Positions 17,430 through 27,378 of a DNA stretch of 61,046 nt are shown here, one piece after another. The notes under the pieces are model-generated. The model searched no databases. It had not been told where the DNA came from and saw only the letters and a list, made by a program, of their open reading frames with translations. Origin of the DNA: DATGCT01 sp964495575 (GTDB lineage Bacteria; Patescibacteriota; Minisyncoccia; UBA6257; GWB1-50-10); the NCBI GenBank assembly GCA_964495575.1, contig CAZBVS010000001.1:1-61046 (forward strand), written 5' to 3'. The translations under genes and the position numbers were made by a program. Each line of letters starts with the position of its first letter. The stretch's first letter is position 1.

Positions 17430-18463
17430 ATATCAAGTTTAGACCTAGCCTGAGAAGCTTTTTGCTCTGCTAAATAATTTAATGTTTCCTGAGCTAACAA
17501 AGCTACTGGAACAGCTAAGATTATTCCTATCAACCCTGCTGCTTGGCCCCCAGCAAGTAAAGCAACTAATACAATAACTGGATGTATCTTCATTGATTTT
17601 TTAAACATAACCGGAATCAACACGTTATTTTCTAACTGTTGAACCACAAAGAAAAACACAATTACATAGATTCCTAACGTAAACGACTCCGCTACAGCAA
17701 TTAGGAAGGCTGCAATACCACTTAAAATTGGCCCAATCACCGGAGCTAACTCAAACACAGCCGCTAAAACCCCTAAAATCAAGGCGTATTTTACTCCCAT
17801 CAGCCATAAGCCTATAGTCACCACTGTTCCTACAATAACAGATAACCCTAACTGAGCTACAGCCCAAAACCTAATTTTTTCTTTAAACTTTCTAAAGACT
17901 CTCAACACTGACCCCTCGTATACCCTTGGCAACACCATCTCAATCATTCTCTCCGGGCCATGTTTTTCAGCGGAGAGGTAAAAAGCAATAATTAGGGTTG
18001 TTATTCCAAACACTAAATTATTAAACACAGTCGAGATAGTTCCGGTAATTGAGATATTGCTTGCTCTTAAGTATCCCAGTATCTGATTAAGATTACTACT
18101 CACCCCTTCAATTACAGTCTCTGGTATCCCAAACCCAAAGAAGTTAGCTACCACATCATTTATCTGAGTCAAGAATGATTGAGCCTGAGAAATAATTGGA
18201 GGAATCATAAAGTACACCACTGCAGAAAAAACAAACACTACCACAAAAAAGGTTATTAACACTCCTAATATTCTATTCACGCCTCGTTTTTCAAGCCAAC
18301 CTATTGCAGGCTCAATAGCTAAAGATATAACTATTGCGATAAACAATATCCCTATTGCCTCCTTTGCGATGTATAACAAGGCAATAATTCCAAAGAAAAC
18401 TAAAATACGCCAGAGCGTATTCCAACTTATTTCTAAATCAAATTTTTTAGATTTTTTACTCAT
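17426..18463 (-). CDS. AI-2E family transporter (PerM/YdiK-like)
   Basis: 345 aa, with about 7-8 predicted membrane helices starting at residues 14-30, 32-48 and 62-85. The family fingerprint is the central GVKYALILGVLAAVFELAPVIGPILSGIAA block and the C-terminal P-I-V-VALLAGGQAAGLIGIILAVP region. Members export small molecules or Na+; the substrate cannot be read from sequence, and the 'autoinducer-2' name is historical. The stop codon TGA overlaps the tatD start, which also shows that TGA is a stop in this genome. It begins 2 nt after the peptidase gene. Confidence 0.9.
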   Translation of the reverse strand: MSKKSKKFDLEISWNTLWRILVFFGIIALLYIAKEAIGILFIAIVISLAIEPAIGWLEKRGVNRILGVLITFFVVVFVFSAVVYFMIPPIISQAQSFLTQINDVVANFFGFGIPETVIEGVSSNLNQILGYLRASNISITGTISTVFNNLVFGITTLIIAFYLSAEKHGPERMIEMVLPRVYEGSVLRVFRKFKEKIRFWAVAQLGLSVIVGTVVTIGLWLMGVKYALILGVLAAVFELAPVIGPILSGIAAFLIAVAESFTLGIYVIVFFFVVQQLENNVLIPVMFKKSMKIHPVIVLVALLAGGQAAGLIGIILAVPVALLAQETLNYLAEQKASQARSKLDI

Positions 18464-18465
18464 CG

Positions 18466-19737
18466 TTATATCTTCAGTATATCAAGAAAACTCTTATTTT
18501 TGAAAGGGCCTATTACAGCTAAGTTAAGTTTTGAGTTATGAAACAAGTCTTTTGCTACAGATTGAATATCTTCTGAGCTTACCGCTTGAATTTTAGCAGC
18601 TAACTCATCAGGGGAAGTTAAGCCAAGATTTTTAACTCTTTGATTGATATAAAAACCAGCTAATCTATTAGAAGTTTCTAGCCCTAGATACATATTTCCT
18701 ATTATATTTCTTTTTGCCTTACCCAACTCTTTTTCATCAACAGCCTTTTCTTTCATTTTTTTAAACTCATTTAAAACTGCTTTTATCACACTCTCTGTCT
18801 TGTCGGTGCTTACCCCCGCTTTTGCTTGTATCACTCCACAGTTAGTATCAAGGCTGGTGTTTGAGTGTATATAGTACGCTGCCCCCATCTCGTCCCTTAT
18901 CTTTTTAAAAAGTCGAGAACTCATATTTCCTCCTAGTATGTTTGATAATACCCAGAGAGCAAATTTTCTTTCATCATGAGTATCAAAAGCTCTAAAGCCT
19001 AATATCAAATGAGCCTGATCAGAGTCTTTATATCTTACAAACTCTGCCGGTTTCTCTTGATCTTCTGTTACCTCAGGTAACTCAGGTGTGTCACCTTCCT
19101 TCTCTTTTCCAAATATCTTTTCAATCTTCTTTTTTAAATTTTTTTCACTATAACCGCCAGCTATTGCTAAAATTGTATTACTTGGTTTGTAATGTTTATT
19201 TCTGTACTGAACAAAATTATCTCTTTCTATATTTTTTATCACCTCCTTTCTTCCTGCTATTGACCAACCGGCAGGTTGATCTCCGTATAATACTTTAAGG
19301 AAATCATCCGATACTTTTCTCATTGGCATGTCTTCATACATGTTAATTTCCTCAATGATTACCCCTCTTTCCTTTTCCATTTCATCAGCTGGTAATGTAG
19401 AGTTTAGATAAAGATCAGACACAACTTCTAAAACCTTATCAAAATGTTTATTCTGAACCTTGGCATAATAAGCCGTTCTTTCTTGTCCGGTAAATGCATT
19501 ATACGAGGCCCCTAATCCATCTAGCTCTGTAGCGATTGCACTTGGCCCCGGTCTATTTTCCGTTCCTTTAAATGTCATATGTTCTAGAAAATGAGAAAGC
19601 CCCGATATTTCCTTGGTTTCATATTTTGAACCAACTTTAACTGCCACCATGACAGTGGTGGCAGGACTTTCCTTGCGAGGAACAAAAATTACTTCCATTC
19701 CGTTTTCTAGCTTGTATGATGTAAAATCTTTAGCCAT
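18466..19737 (-). CDS. M16 family zinc peptidase
   Basis: 423 aa, the length of a single-chain (two-domain) M16 protease related to mitochondrial processing peptidase and PqqL. The inverted zinc motif HFLEH is at 49-53, and the third ligand Glu lies in GVIIEEINMYEDMP near 130. The second half has the inactive-fold domain with GGNMSSRLFKKIRDEMGAAY, a typical M16 sequence. No signal peptide is seen, so it probably acts in the cytoplasm. It overlaps the 3' end of glyS by 8 nt and is followed 2 nt later by the AI-2E gene. Confidence 0.93.
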   Translation of the reverse strand: MAKDFTSYKLENGMEVIFVPRKESPATTVMVAVKVGSKYETKEISGLSHFLEHMTFKGTENRPGPSAIATELDGLGASYNAFTGQERTAYYAKVQNKHFDKVLEVVSDLYLNSTLPADEMEKERGVIIEEINMYEDMPMRKVSDDFLKVLYGDQPAGWSIAGRKEVIKNIERDNFVQYRNKHYKPSNTILAIAGGYSEKNLKKKIEKIFGKEKEGDTPELPEVTEDQEKPAEFVRYKDSDQAHLILGFRAFDTHDERKFALWVLSNILGGNMSSRLFKKIRDEMGAAYYIHSNTSLDTNCGVIQAKAGVSTDKTESVIKAVLNEFKKMKEKAVDEKELGKAKRNIIGNMYLGLETSNRLAGFYINQRVKNLGLTSPDELAAKIQAVSSEDIQSVAKDLFHNSKLNLAVIGPFKNKSFLDILKI

Positions 19738-21037
19738 TTAATTTTTTTGTTAAATAATTTTCCAGTTCTTTTATTTTTACCCGGTCTTGTTTCATGGTGT
19801 CTCTATCTCTAACTGTAACAGCGTTATCCTCAAGGGAATCAAAGTCATAAGTAATACAGAATGGTGTTCCTATCTCATCTTGGTAACGATACCTTTTACC
19901 AATATTTCCTCTCGCATCCCAGTCTGTCATCCACTTTTCTTTCAAGCTATCATATACTTCTTTTGCTTTTTCAACTAACTCAGGTTTGTTAGCCAAAAGA
20001 GGAAACACCGCCACTTTATACGGGGCTAGCTTTGGATGAAGCTTTAAGACTGTTCGATTATTTTCCTCATCTTCTTCGTATGCATCAATCAAGAAAAATA
20101 AAGCTGCTCTATCAATACCACCTGATGTTTCAATTATCCAAGGTAGGTATTTATCATGGGTTTCCGGGTCAGTGTACCTAAAATCTTCCCCAGAATGTTC
20201 CATATGTTGTTTAATATCCCAATCACCTCTATGATGAATTCCTTCAAACTCTTTCCAGTCTCCGTCTAAGTTGTACTCAATATCCCACGCATCTTGAGCA
20301 TAATGAGCTCGTTCATCTTCTTCGTGCTGTCGAAATCTCAAGTTTTCTTCATTAATTCCCAAGTTCTTATACCACTCCATTCTCTGTTTTTTCCAGTACC
20401 CGTACCATTTTTTAGATTCTTTCTCTTTTGGTTCTATATAAAACTGAAGTTCCATCTGTTCAAACTCTCGAGAGCGGAAGGTGAACTGGCCTGGTGTAAT
20501 CTCATTTCTAAATGCTTTTCCAACCTGGGCTATCCCGAAAGGAACCTGAACACGGGTTGAATCCAGTACATTTTTAAAGTTTGTATGAACCCCCTGAGTT
20601 ATCTCTCCTCGTAAAAAGCTAGTCTTCTTCTTTCCTTCTACAGAACCCAGTTTGGTTTCCACCATAAGATTAAACTCTTTTGGTTCTGTCATCTCCCCTC
20701 CACACTCAGGACACTCTTCGATATTTTTTCCAGCCTCTTCTAAGGTATCCGCTCTAAATCTTTTATGACATTTTTTACACTCCACTAAAGGATCAGAAAA
20801 TGAATCAAGATGACCGGAAGCTTCCCAAACATCTCTTTTCATGATGATGGACCCATCAAGACCAACCACATCATCTCGTTTCTGAACCATTGTTTTCCAG
20901 AACTCATCCTTAATATTTTTTTTCAGCTCAACTCCTAATGGACCATAATCCCATGTTCCAGCAAGACCCCCGTATATACTAGAGCCTTGGTATATAAAGC
21001 CTCGTCTTTTAGCTAACGATGAAATTTTTTCTAACAT
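19730..21037 (-). CDS. glyS: Glycine--tRNA ligase, dimeric archaeal/eukaryal type
   Basis: Class II synthetase charging tRNA-Gly. 435 aa in one chain, the alpha2 type, not the bacterial alpha2/beta2 pair. Motif 1 region is YGPLGVELKKNIKDEFW (about 30-46). A zinc-ribbon-like insert CKKCHKRF...CPECGG lies near 87-115. Motif 2 is RNEITPGQFTFRSREFEQME near 176-195, and motif 3 is GGIDRAALFFLIDA near 308. The anticodon-binding domain ends the chain. It is the first gene of a four-gene operon and starts 26 nt after the 580-aa protein's stop. Confidence 0.96.
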   Translation of the reverse strand: MLEKISSLAKRRGFIYQGSSIYGGLAGTWDYGPLGVELKKNIKDEFWKTMVQKRDDVVGLDGSIIMKRDVWEASGHLDSFSDPLVECKKCHKRFRADTLEEAGKNIEECPECGGEMTEPKEFNLMVETKLGSVEGKKKTSFLRGEITQGVHTNFKNVLDSTRVQVPFGIAQVGKAFRNEITPGQFTFRSREFEQMELQFYIEPKEKESKKWYGYWKKQRMEWYKNLGINEENLRFRQHEEDERAHYAQDAWDIEYNLDGDWKEFEGIHHRGDWDIKQHMEHSGEDFRYTDPETHDKYLPWIIETSGGIDRAALFFLIDAYEEDEENNRTVLKLHPKLAPYKVAVFPLLANKPELVEKAKEVYDSLKEKWMTDWDARGNIGKRYRYQDEIGTPFCITYDFDSLEDNAVTVRDRDTMKQDRVKIKELENYLTKKLNG

Positions 21038-21062
21038 ACTTATTTTAATTTATTGATTACTC

Positions 21063-22805
21063 CTATCGTATCACTATTCCTTGGGACATTTCAACCGAAC
21101 TATCATTTACCAGATTTGTGTTTAAAAACGTATCTGACGCCTGAAGCTTTTTGTTTGTGAAGGTGTCTACCGCTTCTAATCTAGTGTTGGCTAACAAGGA
21201 TTGAAACTGTCCCACATCCCTATTATCAGGCACCGCCTTTATTTGAAATATTCCTTCTACCGGAGATGTAATGACTCCCTGAGTGGCTTTTATATTATCT
21301 ATTCTCCAAACCACCTCCCCTTTATCTTTGTCATAACTAGGAACAGTATCAATGTTGCTTTTAACCTCTCCTGTCCAAGAAACTCCGTCTGGTAAATTAG
21401 CCGAGACCACCACATCTTTTATATCAGTGGAGTAGTTTCTAATAACCCAGTGTACAGTATATTTTGTAGGCTCCCCTACTTTTGGAGGTATTGTGCCCTC
21501 ATTTACAATTCCCGAAGGAGCATCTCTATAAAAACCTTGAGCATCAACCATCACCATTCCTTGAACCTTTGTTTTCAAAACTCTTCCTGCGGTTGTTTTG
21601 TTAGCCGAAAGATAATATGGCACAGAAGGCGATTCAAACTTTCCGTTCACCCTTAAATCAAAGTTTTTATCTCCTAATCTTTGGATAGGGAAGGCGTTCT
21701 TCAGACTTATATTAAGCTCCACCGTTCCTGACTCCCCGGGATTCAGAGTCTCTAGCTCTGGGTTAGTTGTTTTATCCCAAATAAGAGTATTATTTAAAGA
21801 ATCTAGTCTTGCATTAGAGGTTAATGTAGAAAAATCAAAAAGATCACCCATTAACTCCGCCCTTATCTCAGAGTCGTTCAGGGTAATCCCTGTCCCATTT
21901 TTATAACTTAGTTGATAATGCAGGTTATCCCCTATCTTAGCCACATAATTTTCATTACCTGATATCTTAATATTAAATCCAACGGGTGATTCTTCTATCT
22001 CTAACTGAGACTCTTTTTCTGACACTAAATACGATTTACCTAAAAAATTAGACAACATAGATACCTTAAAAACAGATTCTTCGGAATTAGATAAAGACCC
22101 TTTTATCACAAGACTTCCTTCGCCGTTCCCCTTTAGGGTCCCTATATTCCAATAATTATTAAAAGAAGAAGGAGCAAGATTAGAGGACATGTAATTAAAG
22201 TTATCTGGATAATCTACCTCTAATCCAAGATCAGAAAAATTAAAATCAGTTTTATTTTTATAATTAACTTTAACATCAAAGGTTGACCCTGCTAATATTT
22301 GCTCTGGTTTTTCAATATCAATGGATATTGCTGATTTATCAATTTTTATTTTTTTACTAAACTCCTTTTCAAAACTAGTTTTTCCAATACTATACGAAAG
22401 AGTTCCTGTAATCTTATATTCTTCTCCTGGTTCTCCTGTAGGAAGAATTCTATAAGTTCTTTTGCTTAAACCTTTTTCCCCGACCGTTCCTATCGTATCT
22501 CGTATCACTGATTGTTGGTCATTGTATTCTAAGCTTCTAAACCCTTCCTTAAAATCAAGCATTATCTTAACATCCTTTAAAAAACTTTGAGTTTGATTGT
22601 TAACCCCAACCTCAATTTCAAAAGGTACACTTCTTATCACCTCATCTTCTATAGAATCTATCTCAACCTCTATTTCATAGTCTGATGAGCTATAACTAAA
22701 GAAGAAAATCCCTACTCCTGCTACAATAGCAAGAGCTACTAACCCCATAATGATTGTAAGTTGTCTTAGGAAAGAAAGTCCCTTATCTTCTTTTTTCTTT
22801 GTCAT
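21063..22805 (-). CDS. Membrane-anchored exported protein with Ig-like (DUF11-type) repeats
   Basis: 580 aa with a short basic N-terminus (MTKKKEDKGLSF), one membrane helix at about 17-40, and a long exported beta-rich region. Motifs recur about every 100-130 residues: EVGVNNQTQSFLKDVKIMLDF, KVNYKNKTDFNFSDLGLEVDY, YQLSYKNGTGITLNDSEIRA, VHWVIRNYSTDIKDVVVSA. This N-x-T-x-x-x-L/D pattern is that of DUF11/CARDB-like Ig repeats of bacterial surface proteins. At least four copies are visible. The gene overlaps the 3' end of recO by 23 nt. Function unknown; a structural or adhesive surface role is inference. Confidence 0.7.
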   Translation of the reverse strand: MTKKKEDKGLSFLRQLTIIMGLVALAIVAGVGIFFFSYSSSDYEIEVEIDSIEDEVIRSVPFEIEVGVNNQTQSFLKDVKIMLDFKEGFRSLEYNDQQSVIRDTIGTVGEKGLSKRTYRILPTGEPGEEYKITGTLSYSIGKTSFEKEFSKKIKIDKSAISIDIEKPEQILAGSTFDVKVNYKNKTDFNFSDLGLEVDYPDNFNYMSSNLAPSSFNNYWNIGTLKGNGEGSLVIKGSLSNSEESVFKVSMLSNFLGKSYLVSEKESQLEIEESPVGFNIKISGNENYVAKIGDNLHYQLSYKNGTGITLNDSEIRAELMGDLFDFSTLTSNARLDSLNNTLIWDKTTNPELETLNPGESGTVELNISLKNAFPIQRLGDKNFDLRVNGKFESPSVPYYLSANKTTAGRVLKTKVQGMVMVDAQGFYRDAPSGIVNEGTIPPKVGEPTKYTVHWVIRNYSTDIKDVVVSANLPDGVSWTGEVKSNIDTVPSYDKDKGEVVWRIDNIKATQGVITSPVEGIFQIKAVPDNRDVGQFQSLLANTRLEAVDTFTNKKLQASDTFLNTNLVNDSSVEMSQGIVIR

Positions 22806-23343
22806 AGGTTTTTATTAAAAATTTATCTTCATTATTTATTTTACCCTCACATTTTTCACAAACATAGTCTTGTTCAGAAACTACAAAATATTTAACATCT
22901 TTTTTATCACAGATCATACACTTTGCAAGAGTAGGGTCATACCCAAGAATTTTTAACAGCTCTTTATCATTAAATCGAGCCTTCTTAAAACTTGATATGA
23001 GATAATACCACAACCTGTTATCCACCATATTAAACGGTGTGATCTCATCAATCAATGAAACCGTTTTCAGACCTTGAGATATATAATCCTCACTTTCTCT
23101 AACCTTCTCAAATCTATCTTTAGTTAATGCATCCGCTATCAAGAAATTATTCTTATTTATCAATCTTACAGTTGATAAATTCAAAACATCCAGGTGAGGA
23201 GAAAGTTTAGAAGTAGTTTTTCCACCGCTTATTGCTTTCACCTTTAATCTCCCTAAATCTTTCGTGTATAGACTAATCTGTTTATTCTTGTTAGCCCATG
23301 TTTTGGTTTTAAGGACTAGTGCCTCGGTTATGTGCTCGTTCAT
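22783..23343 (-). CDS. recO: DNA repair protein RecO (short form)
   Basis: RecO helps load RecA at gaps and anneals DNA in the RecFOR pathway. 186 aa against about 230-250 in typical bacteria. The N-terminal OB fold starts TEALVLKTKTWANKNKQISL, followed by DLGRLKVKAISGGKTTSKL. The signature LGYDPTLAKCMIC and a second CEKC give a Cys4 zinc finger near 141-164. The region after the finger is shorter than usual. It lies downstream of the DoxX gene's terminator and its 3' end overlaps the Ig-like protein gene by 23 nt. Confidence 0.85.
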   Translation of the reverse strand: MNEHITEALVLKTKTWANKNKQISLYTKDLGRLKVKAISGGKTTSKLSPHLDVLNLSTVRLINKNNFLIADALTKDRFEKVRESEDYISQGLKTVSLIDEITPFNMVDNRLWYYLISSFKKARFNDKELLKILGYDPTLAKCMICDKKDVKYFVVSEQDYVCEKCEGKINNEDKFLIKTYDKEKRR

Positions 23344-23387
23344 TGCTTTATAATTGTATATTTTATTCTACCAAATACAAATAAAAA

Positions 23388-23410
23388 CACCGGCCTTAGA
23401 AAGACCGGTG
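23388..23410 (-). terminator. Terminator after DoxX gene
   Basis: On the minus strand CACCGGTC and GCCGGTG form a stem (one bulged pair) followed by TTTTTATTTG. It lies between the DoxX-family stop and the recO start. Confidence 0.8.
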
Positions 23411-23430
23411 AAATCATTCTTTATTAAGAA

Positions 23431-23832
23431 CTAGTATATCAACAACCTTAAAATACCATCTACACTAAAAGACCCTCCGCCCATAGTTATAAGAATGAAC
23501 ATTCCTGCCAAAAGAAGAAGTTCAAACTCGACTCCTCCTACGAAGTCTTCATCTTTCTTAACTGTTGCTAACAAGGCCATTATCTCGACAAAAAATAGAA
23601 CAGCCACTAACTGAGTCAAAAGACCAAACAAGATAAACAATCCTCCTACAAACTCCAGAAAAGCTGTTACAACATTCCAAAAGTTTTTAGACTCAAGATC
23701 AACTTCGTTCAAATCATTGTTATTTTTGATGTTTTTAACCTTAGGCCATCCATGGCTAATCATTATTAATCCAAGAACAACCCTCAGGGCTATAAGCGCC
23801 CAATCACTGAACACTAACAGAAATTGAATCAT
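23431..23832 (-). CDS. DoxX-family membrane protein
   Basis: 133 aa with four predicted membrane helices (about 4-24, 50-72, 74-95, 103-128). IALRVVLGLIMISHGWPKVKN and FWNVVTAFLEFVGGLFILFGLLTQ match DoxX/DoxD-like proteins, a family of small quinone-related or redox-linked membrane proteins whose physiological role is mostly unknown. It follows the 445-aa gene by 2 nt and is the last gene of that operon. Confidence 0.88.
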   Translation of the reverse strand: MIQFLLVFSDWALIALRVVLGLIMISHGWPKVKNIKNNNDLNEVDLESKNFWNVVTAFLEFVGGLFILFGLLTQLVAVLFFVEIMALLATVKKDEDFVGGVEFELLLLAGMFILITMGGGSFSVDGILRLLIY

Positions 23833-23834
23833 GT

Positions 23835-25172
23835 TTACATTTTATTTACAGCTTCTTTGAATGACTGGTATGAGGTAGAAATAATTAACTTATCACCTGA
23901 CCATCCGTAATTAAATGATGCGTTGCCACTTCCCAAAGATAGGTATCTACTTGTTACATCACCAACTCCACCATCCTTCCAAGAGGTCTCAGCCCCAACT
24001 TCGTTTAAGAAGAAATTCTTAACTGTTGCAACACTATCCTCAATTACTGATACCTTTGATTTTACATCATCTAAGTTAGCAGAACTTTTTGCTTGAAGAA
24101 TCATTCCCATCCAGGTTCCTGAATCGTCTGTGTAAGTGTAAACTGTTGGGTCAGCTTGAAACTTATCTTTAACTTCTGTAAATACTTCCGGGCCGAAAAC
24201 ACCAAGCAACTCATCCGCTTGAATTATGTTTTCATCCTCATCTGTTAACACAATCTCTCTGAAAAGAGGCACCTCGGTTGATGAAATCTTTAAAGCATTC
24301 TTAACACTATCAAGACTAACCGTTGATACTACTTTTTCTACTGTAGAATCAGCCGGGCTTGCAAATAAGGTTTGATGAGAGTTTGCCGGAATCTCACTCG
24401 TTCCCTCGTCTGCTGTTTCTTCCTCCTCTTCTACGTCTTGAGACTCATCTTCAGTGTCAGTTTCGGTAGTAGTTGTGTTATCTGTTTGCTCTTCGTCTGC
24501 TGGGGTTGCTTCCTCATCTGCTGAAGGGACTGTAGGAACATCAACTTCTCCTCCTTCTTCACCATCTTCTGTGGTTGTAGCGGTTGCAGCCGGTTGATTA
24601 TTTTCATCTGCCGGAGCTCCTTCATTGCTAGATAGCATTGGTAAAACAAAGAAATATACAGCAGCCAGAATTCCTAATACAATAATGGCTACTAATATTC
24701 CGATGAATAACTTTTTATTACCCTTGCCCTTATCAACTTTCTTTTCTGGACCGATAGGGGTGACATCACTCCCGCCTTCCTGAGGAGGTTCTGCTCCTCC
24801 TCCTTGATTCATCGGCTGAGGTGGAAAATCATTACCACCTTCATCTCCTTGGTTCTGTTGATTGTTCACAGGAGGAAACTGTTCTCCTTCTGAGTTTTCA
24901 AAAGGTTTATTATTAAAAGATTTGTTTTGACCTTGGTTACCACCTTGATTATTTTGCTGAGGCAGGTTCTGAGGTGGTGTATTGTTTTGTTGTTGATTCT
25001 GTCCTGACTCATCAGGTGCGTAAGATTTTGGTTCACCTCCGCCCTGTTCTTGAATAGAGTTCTTATCTGAGTTCATAGTTCTTAATTTAATTTTTTTAAA
25101 GCGAGAAGGCCCTTCTGTTTTATTTTTATTATAGACCGACTCATTATTTTGACCTTGATTTTTTTGTTTCAT
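23835..25172 (-). CDS. Large anchored protein: Q/N/P-rich cytoplasmic part, acidic stalk, exported domain
   Basis: Not recognised. 445 aa in three parts. Residues 1-150 are rich in Gln, Asn, Pro and Gly (NNTPPQNLPQQNNQGGNQGQ), a low-complexity segment that should face the cytoplasm. One membrane helix spans about 154-175. A Thr/Glu/Asp-rich stalk (about 180-265) leads to an exported domain of about 180 residues (SLDSVKNALKISSTEVPLFREI onward), which looks mixed alpha/beta and ends YGWSGDKLIISTSYQSFKEA. The architecture resembles anchored surface proteins of Parcubacteria. It heads a two-gene operon with DoxX. Confidence 0.6.
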   Translation of the reverse strand: MKQKNQGQNNESVYNKNKTEGPSRFKKIKLRTMNSDKNSIQEQGGGEPKSYAPDESGQNQQQNNTPPQNLPQQNNQGGNQGQNKSFNNKPFENSEGEQFPPVNNQQNQGDEGGNDFPPQPMNQGGGAEPPQEGGSDVTPIGPEKKVDKGKGNKKLFIGILVAIIVLGILAAVYFFVLPMLSSNEGAPADENNQPAATATTTEDGEEGGEVDVPTVPSADEEATPADEEQTDNTTTTETDTEDESQDVEEEEETADEGTSEIPANSHQTLFASPADSTVEKVVSTVSLDSVKNALKISSTEVPLFREIVLTDEDENIIQADELLGVFGPEVFTEVKDKFQADPTVYTYTDDSGTWMGMILQAKSSANLDDVKSKVSVIEDSVATVKNFFLNEVGAETSWKDGGVGDVTSRYLSLGSGNASFNYGWSGDKLIISTSYQSFKEAVNKM

Positions 25173-25273
25173 GTTTATTTACAGACGATTAATCATTAAA
25201 GATAAACCGTCTTTGTATAAATTATACCTTGTTGTTAATAATTTTAAAACAAATTTTATTGTTTATAAACAAA

Positions 25274-25297
25274 AACACCGCATATTAATGCGGTGTT
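25274..25297 (-). terminator. Terminator after pnp
   Basis: 10-bp hairpin AACACCGCAT / ATGCGGTGTT, minus-strand run TTTTTG, 21 nt past the pnp stop. Confidence 0.85.
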
Positions 25298-25317
25298 CTC
25301 TGTATATCTTTACTAAA

Positions 25318-27345
25318 CTATTTCTTAACCTCTTCTAAAGATAACCCTATCTTACCGTTCTCAACCTTTTTAACTTTTGCTTTCACAACGTCTCCTTTTT
25401 CTACAACATCAGTTACATTTTCAGTATATCCATCTGCTAACTCAGAGACGTGAATCATTCCATCCTTCCCGCCTCCTAAATCAACGATAGCTCCGAAATC
25501 AAGAGTTTTAATTATCTCTCCTTCGATAACATCGCCTGGCTTATACTCCTTGGTAACTTTTTTTACCATGTCCAAAGCTTTTTCAGCCGCTTCTTTATCA
25601 GGACTTGAGATAAATATTGATCCATCATCATCTATATCAATGGTAGTATCATGTCCTACTGTTTCTGTAATGTTGTTTATTGTCTTTCCTCCTGGACCGA
25701 TAACCAAACCTATCTGATCTTCTTTAACTTTATGAGTCAGAATCGCAGGAGCATATTTAGACAACTTTTTTCTAGGAGATTTAATAACCTTATTCATTGA
25801 ATCAAGAATTTCAAGACGTGCTTTCCTTGCTTGAGGAAGTGCCTCCTTAAACATTTTTGTGGTTAATCCATCAACCTTTACATCCATCTGAATAGCATTT
25901 ATTCCTTCTTCTGTTCCTGCTACCTTTAAGTCCATTCCTCCATAATGATCTTCGGGTCCTTGAATATCGGTCAATATTTTGTACTCTTCGGTTTCCTCAT
26001 CATACATAAGACCCATTGCTATTCCAGCTACATGATCTTTTATTGGCACCCCGGCGTCCATCAAAGACAAAGAGGTTGCACATACAGTAGCCATAGAAGA
26101 AGAACCATTAGAAGATAATGTTTCTGCCACTACTCTTATAGTGTATGGGAAGTCTTCCTTTTCAGGAATAAATGGTTCAATTGCTTTCTTAGCTAAAGCA
26201 CCATGACCGATCTCTCTTCTCCCGGGAGAATGAGCTCTACCTGCTTGCCCCACAGAAAAATCAGGGAAGTTGTAATGGAGTAAGAATCTTTTTGTTCCTG
26301 ACATCTCAATAGTTTCTACTAACTGTTCTGATCCTGGAGGGGCGGTGGTGGTTACAGCAAGAAGCTGAGTATCACCTCTCATAAACAAACCAGAACCATG
26401 AGTTCTTTCGAACAAACTAACCTCAGAAGATAACGGCCTTACTTCATTCATGTCTCTCCCGTCTATTCTCTTTTCTTCATCAATTGCTTTTCTTACTACA
26501 TACTTATTAACCTTTTTCTTCATAAAGTAGTGAGCGGCTTTCTTCTCTTCGTCTAATTCATTTTCTTCAATATATTCATCAAGCTCATCAAAGATGCTGT
26601 CTATATCATTTTCTTCAAAAGCCTTATCCATGTTCTCTGCCATAATTTTCTCAATTTTCTTTTTCAGCTCCTCAGAAACACCTTCAAACTCAATTTCCTG
26701 CTTTTCTTTCCCTATCTTATCTATTATTCCTTTCTGGAATTTTACTAACCTGTTTATCTCCTTCAAGCCTTGATCAAAGTATTTGATAACTTCTTCTTCT
26801 TTAGTCTCGTCTCCTCCGTACTCAATCATATTTACCTTTCCATCTATTCCGGCAAACAAAGAGTTTTCCACCGGCTTAGATGCTGCAACAGGCCCGTCCC
26901 ACGGAATATCAGAAATCCCTAAGGCCAATGAAGCAGACATAAGGCCTATTATATCCGGGTCATGTTCTTCGTCATATGCCAGAACAGTTATTACTATCTG
27001 AATAGAGTTTCTTAACCGGCTATCAAACAACGGTCTTATTGTTCTATCAATTAACCGAGCAGTTAACGTTGCTTCTGTAGAAGGTCTTCCCTCACGCCTT
27101 ACAAAACGGCTACCCAGTATTTTTCCAACTGCGTAATATCTCTCTTCATAATCTACCGTAAGAGGGAAGAAAGGTAGATCACTTGGCTCATCGTCCATTG
27201 TTGCTGTAGCTAAAACAACTGTTTCTCCATAAGTTCCGAGAACAGCTCCGTCAGCTTGCTTAGCTACTTCAGAGACTTCAAAAGTAGCTTTCTCACCATT
27301 TATTTTTGTCTCAAATTTCTGTCTATTTATTTTTTGTTTTTTCAT
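25318..27345 (-). CDS. pnp: Polyribonucleotide nucleotidyltransferase (PNPase)
   Basis: Phosphorolytic 3'-5' exoribonuclease of the RNA degradosome. 675 aa, slightly short of the 700-aa norm. Two RNase PH-like domains are present: the first has FFPLTVDYEERYYAVGKILGS, the second carries the active-site region RTHGSGLFMRGDTQLLAVTT and GRREIGHGALAKKAIEPF. A KH domain (IGLVIGPGGKTINNI, near 560) and an S1 domain (IEGEIIKTLDFGAIVDL onward) follow. A large inverted-repeat leader lies immediately upstream (27404-27493). It follows rpsO and a NYN-domain gene. Confidence 0.97.
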   Translation of the reverse strand: MKKQKINRQKFETKINGEKATFEVSEVAKQADGAVLGTYGETVVLATATMDDEPSDLPFFPLTVDYEERYYAVGKILGSRFVRREGRPSTEATLTARLIDRTIRPLFDSRLRNSIQIVITVLAYDEEHDPDIIGLMSASLALGISDIPWDGPVAASKPVENSLFAGIDGKVNMIEYGGDETKEEEVIKYFDQGLKEINRLVKFQKGIIDKIGKEKQEIEFEGVSEELKKKIEKIMAENMDKAFEENDIDSIFDELDEYIEENELDEEKKAAHYFMKKKVNKYVVRKAIDEEKRIDGRDMNEVRPLSSEVSLFERTHGSGLFMRGDTQLLAVTTTAPPGSEQLVETIEMSGTKRFLLHYNFPDFSVGQAGRAHSPGRREIGHGALAKKAIEPFIPEKEDFPYTIRVVAETLSSNGSSSMATVCATSLSLMDAGVPIKDHVAGIAMGLMYDEETEEYKILTDIQGPEDHYGGMDLKVAGTEEGINAIQMDVKVDGLTTKMFKEALPQARKARLEILDSMNKVIKSPRKKLSKYAPAILTHKVKEDQIGLVIGPGGKTINNITETVGHDTTIDIDDDGSIFISSPDKEAAEKALDMVKKVTKEYKPGDVIEGEIIKTLDFGAIVDLGGGKDGMIHVSELADGYTENVTDVVEKGDVVKAKVKKVENGKIGLSLEEVKK

Positions 27346-27378
27346 AATTTATTTTTATTAATTTATACGACTAATTAG

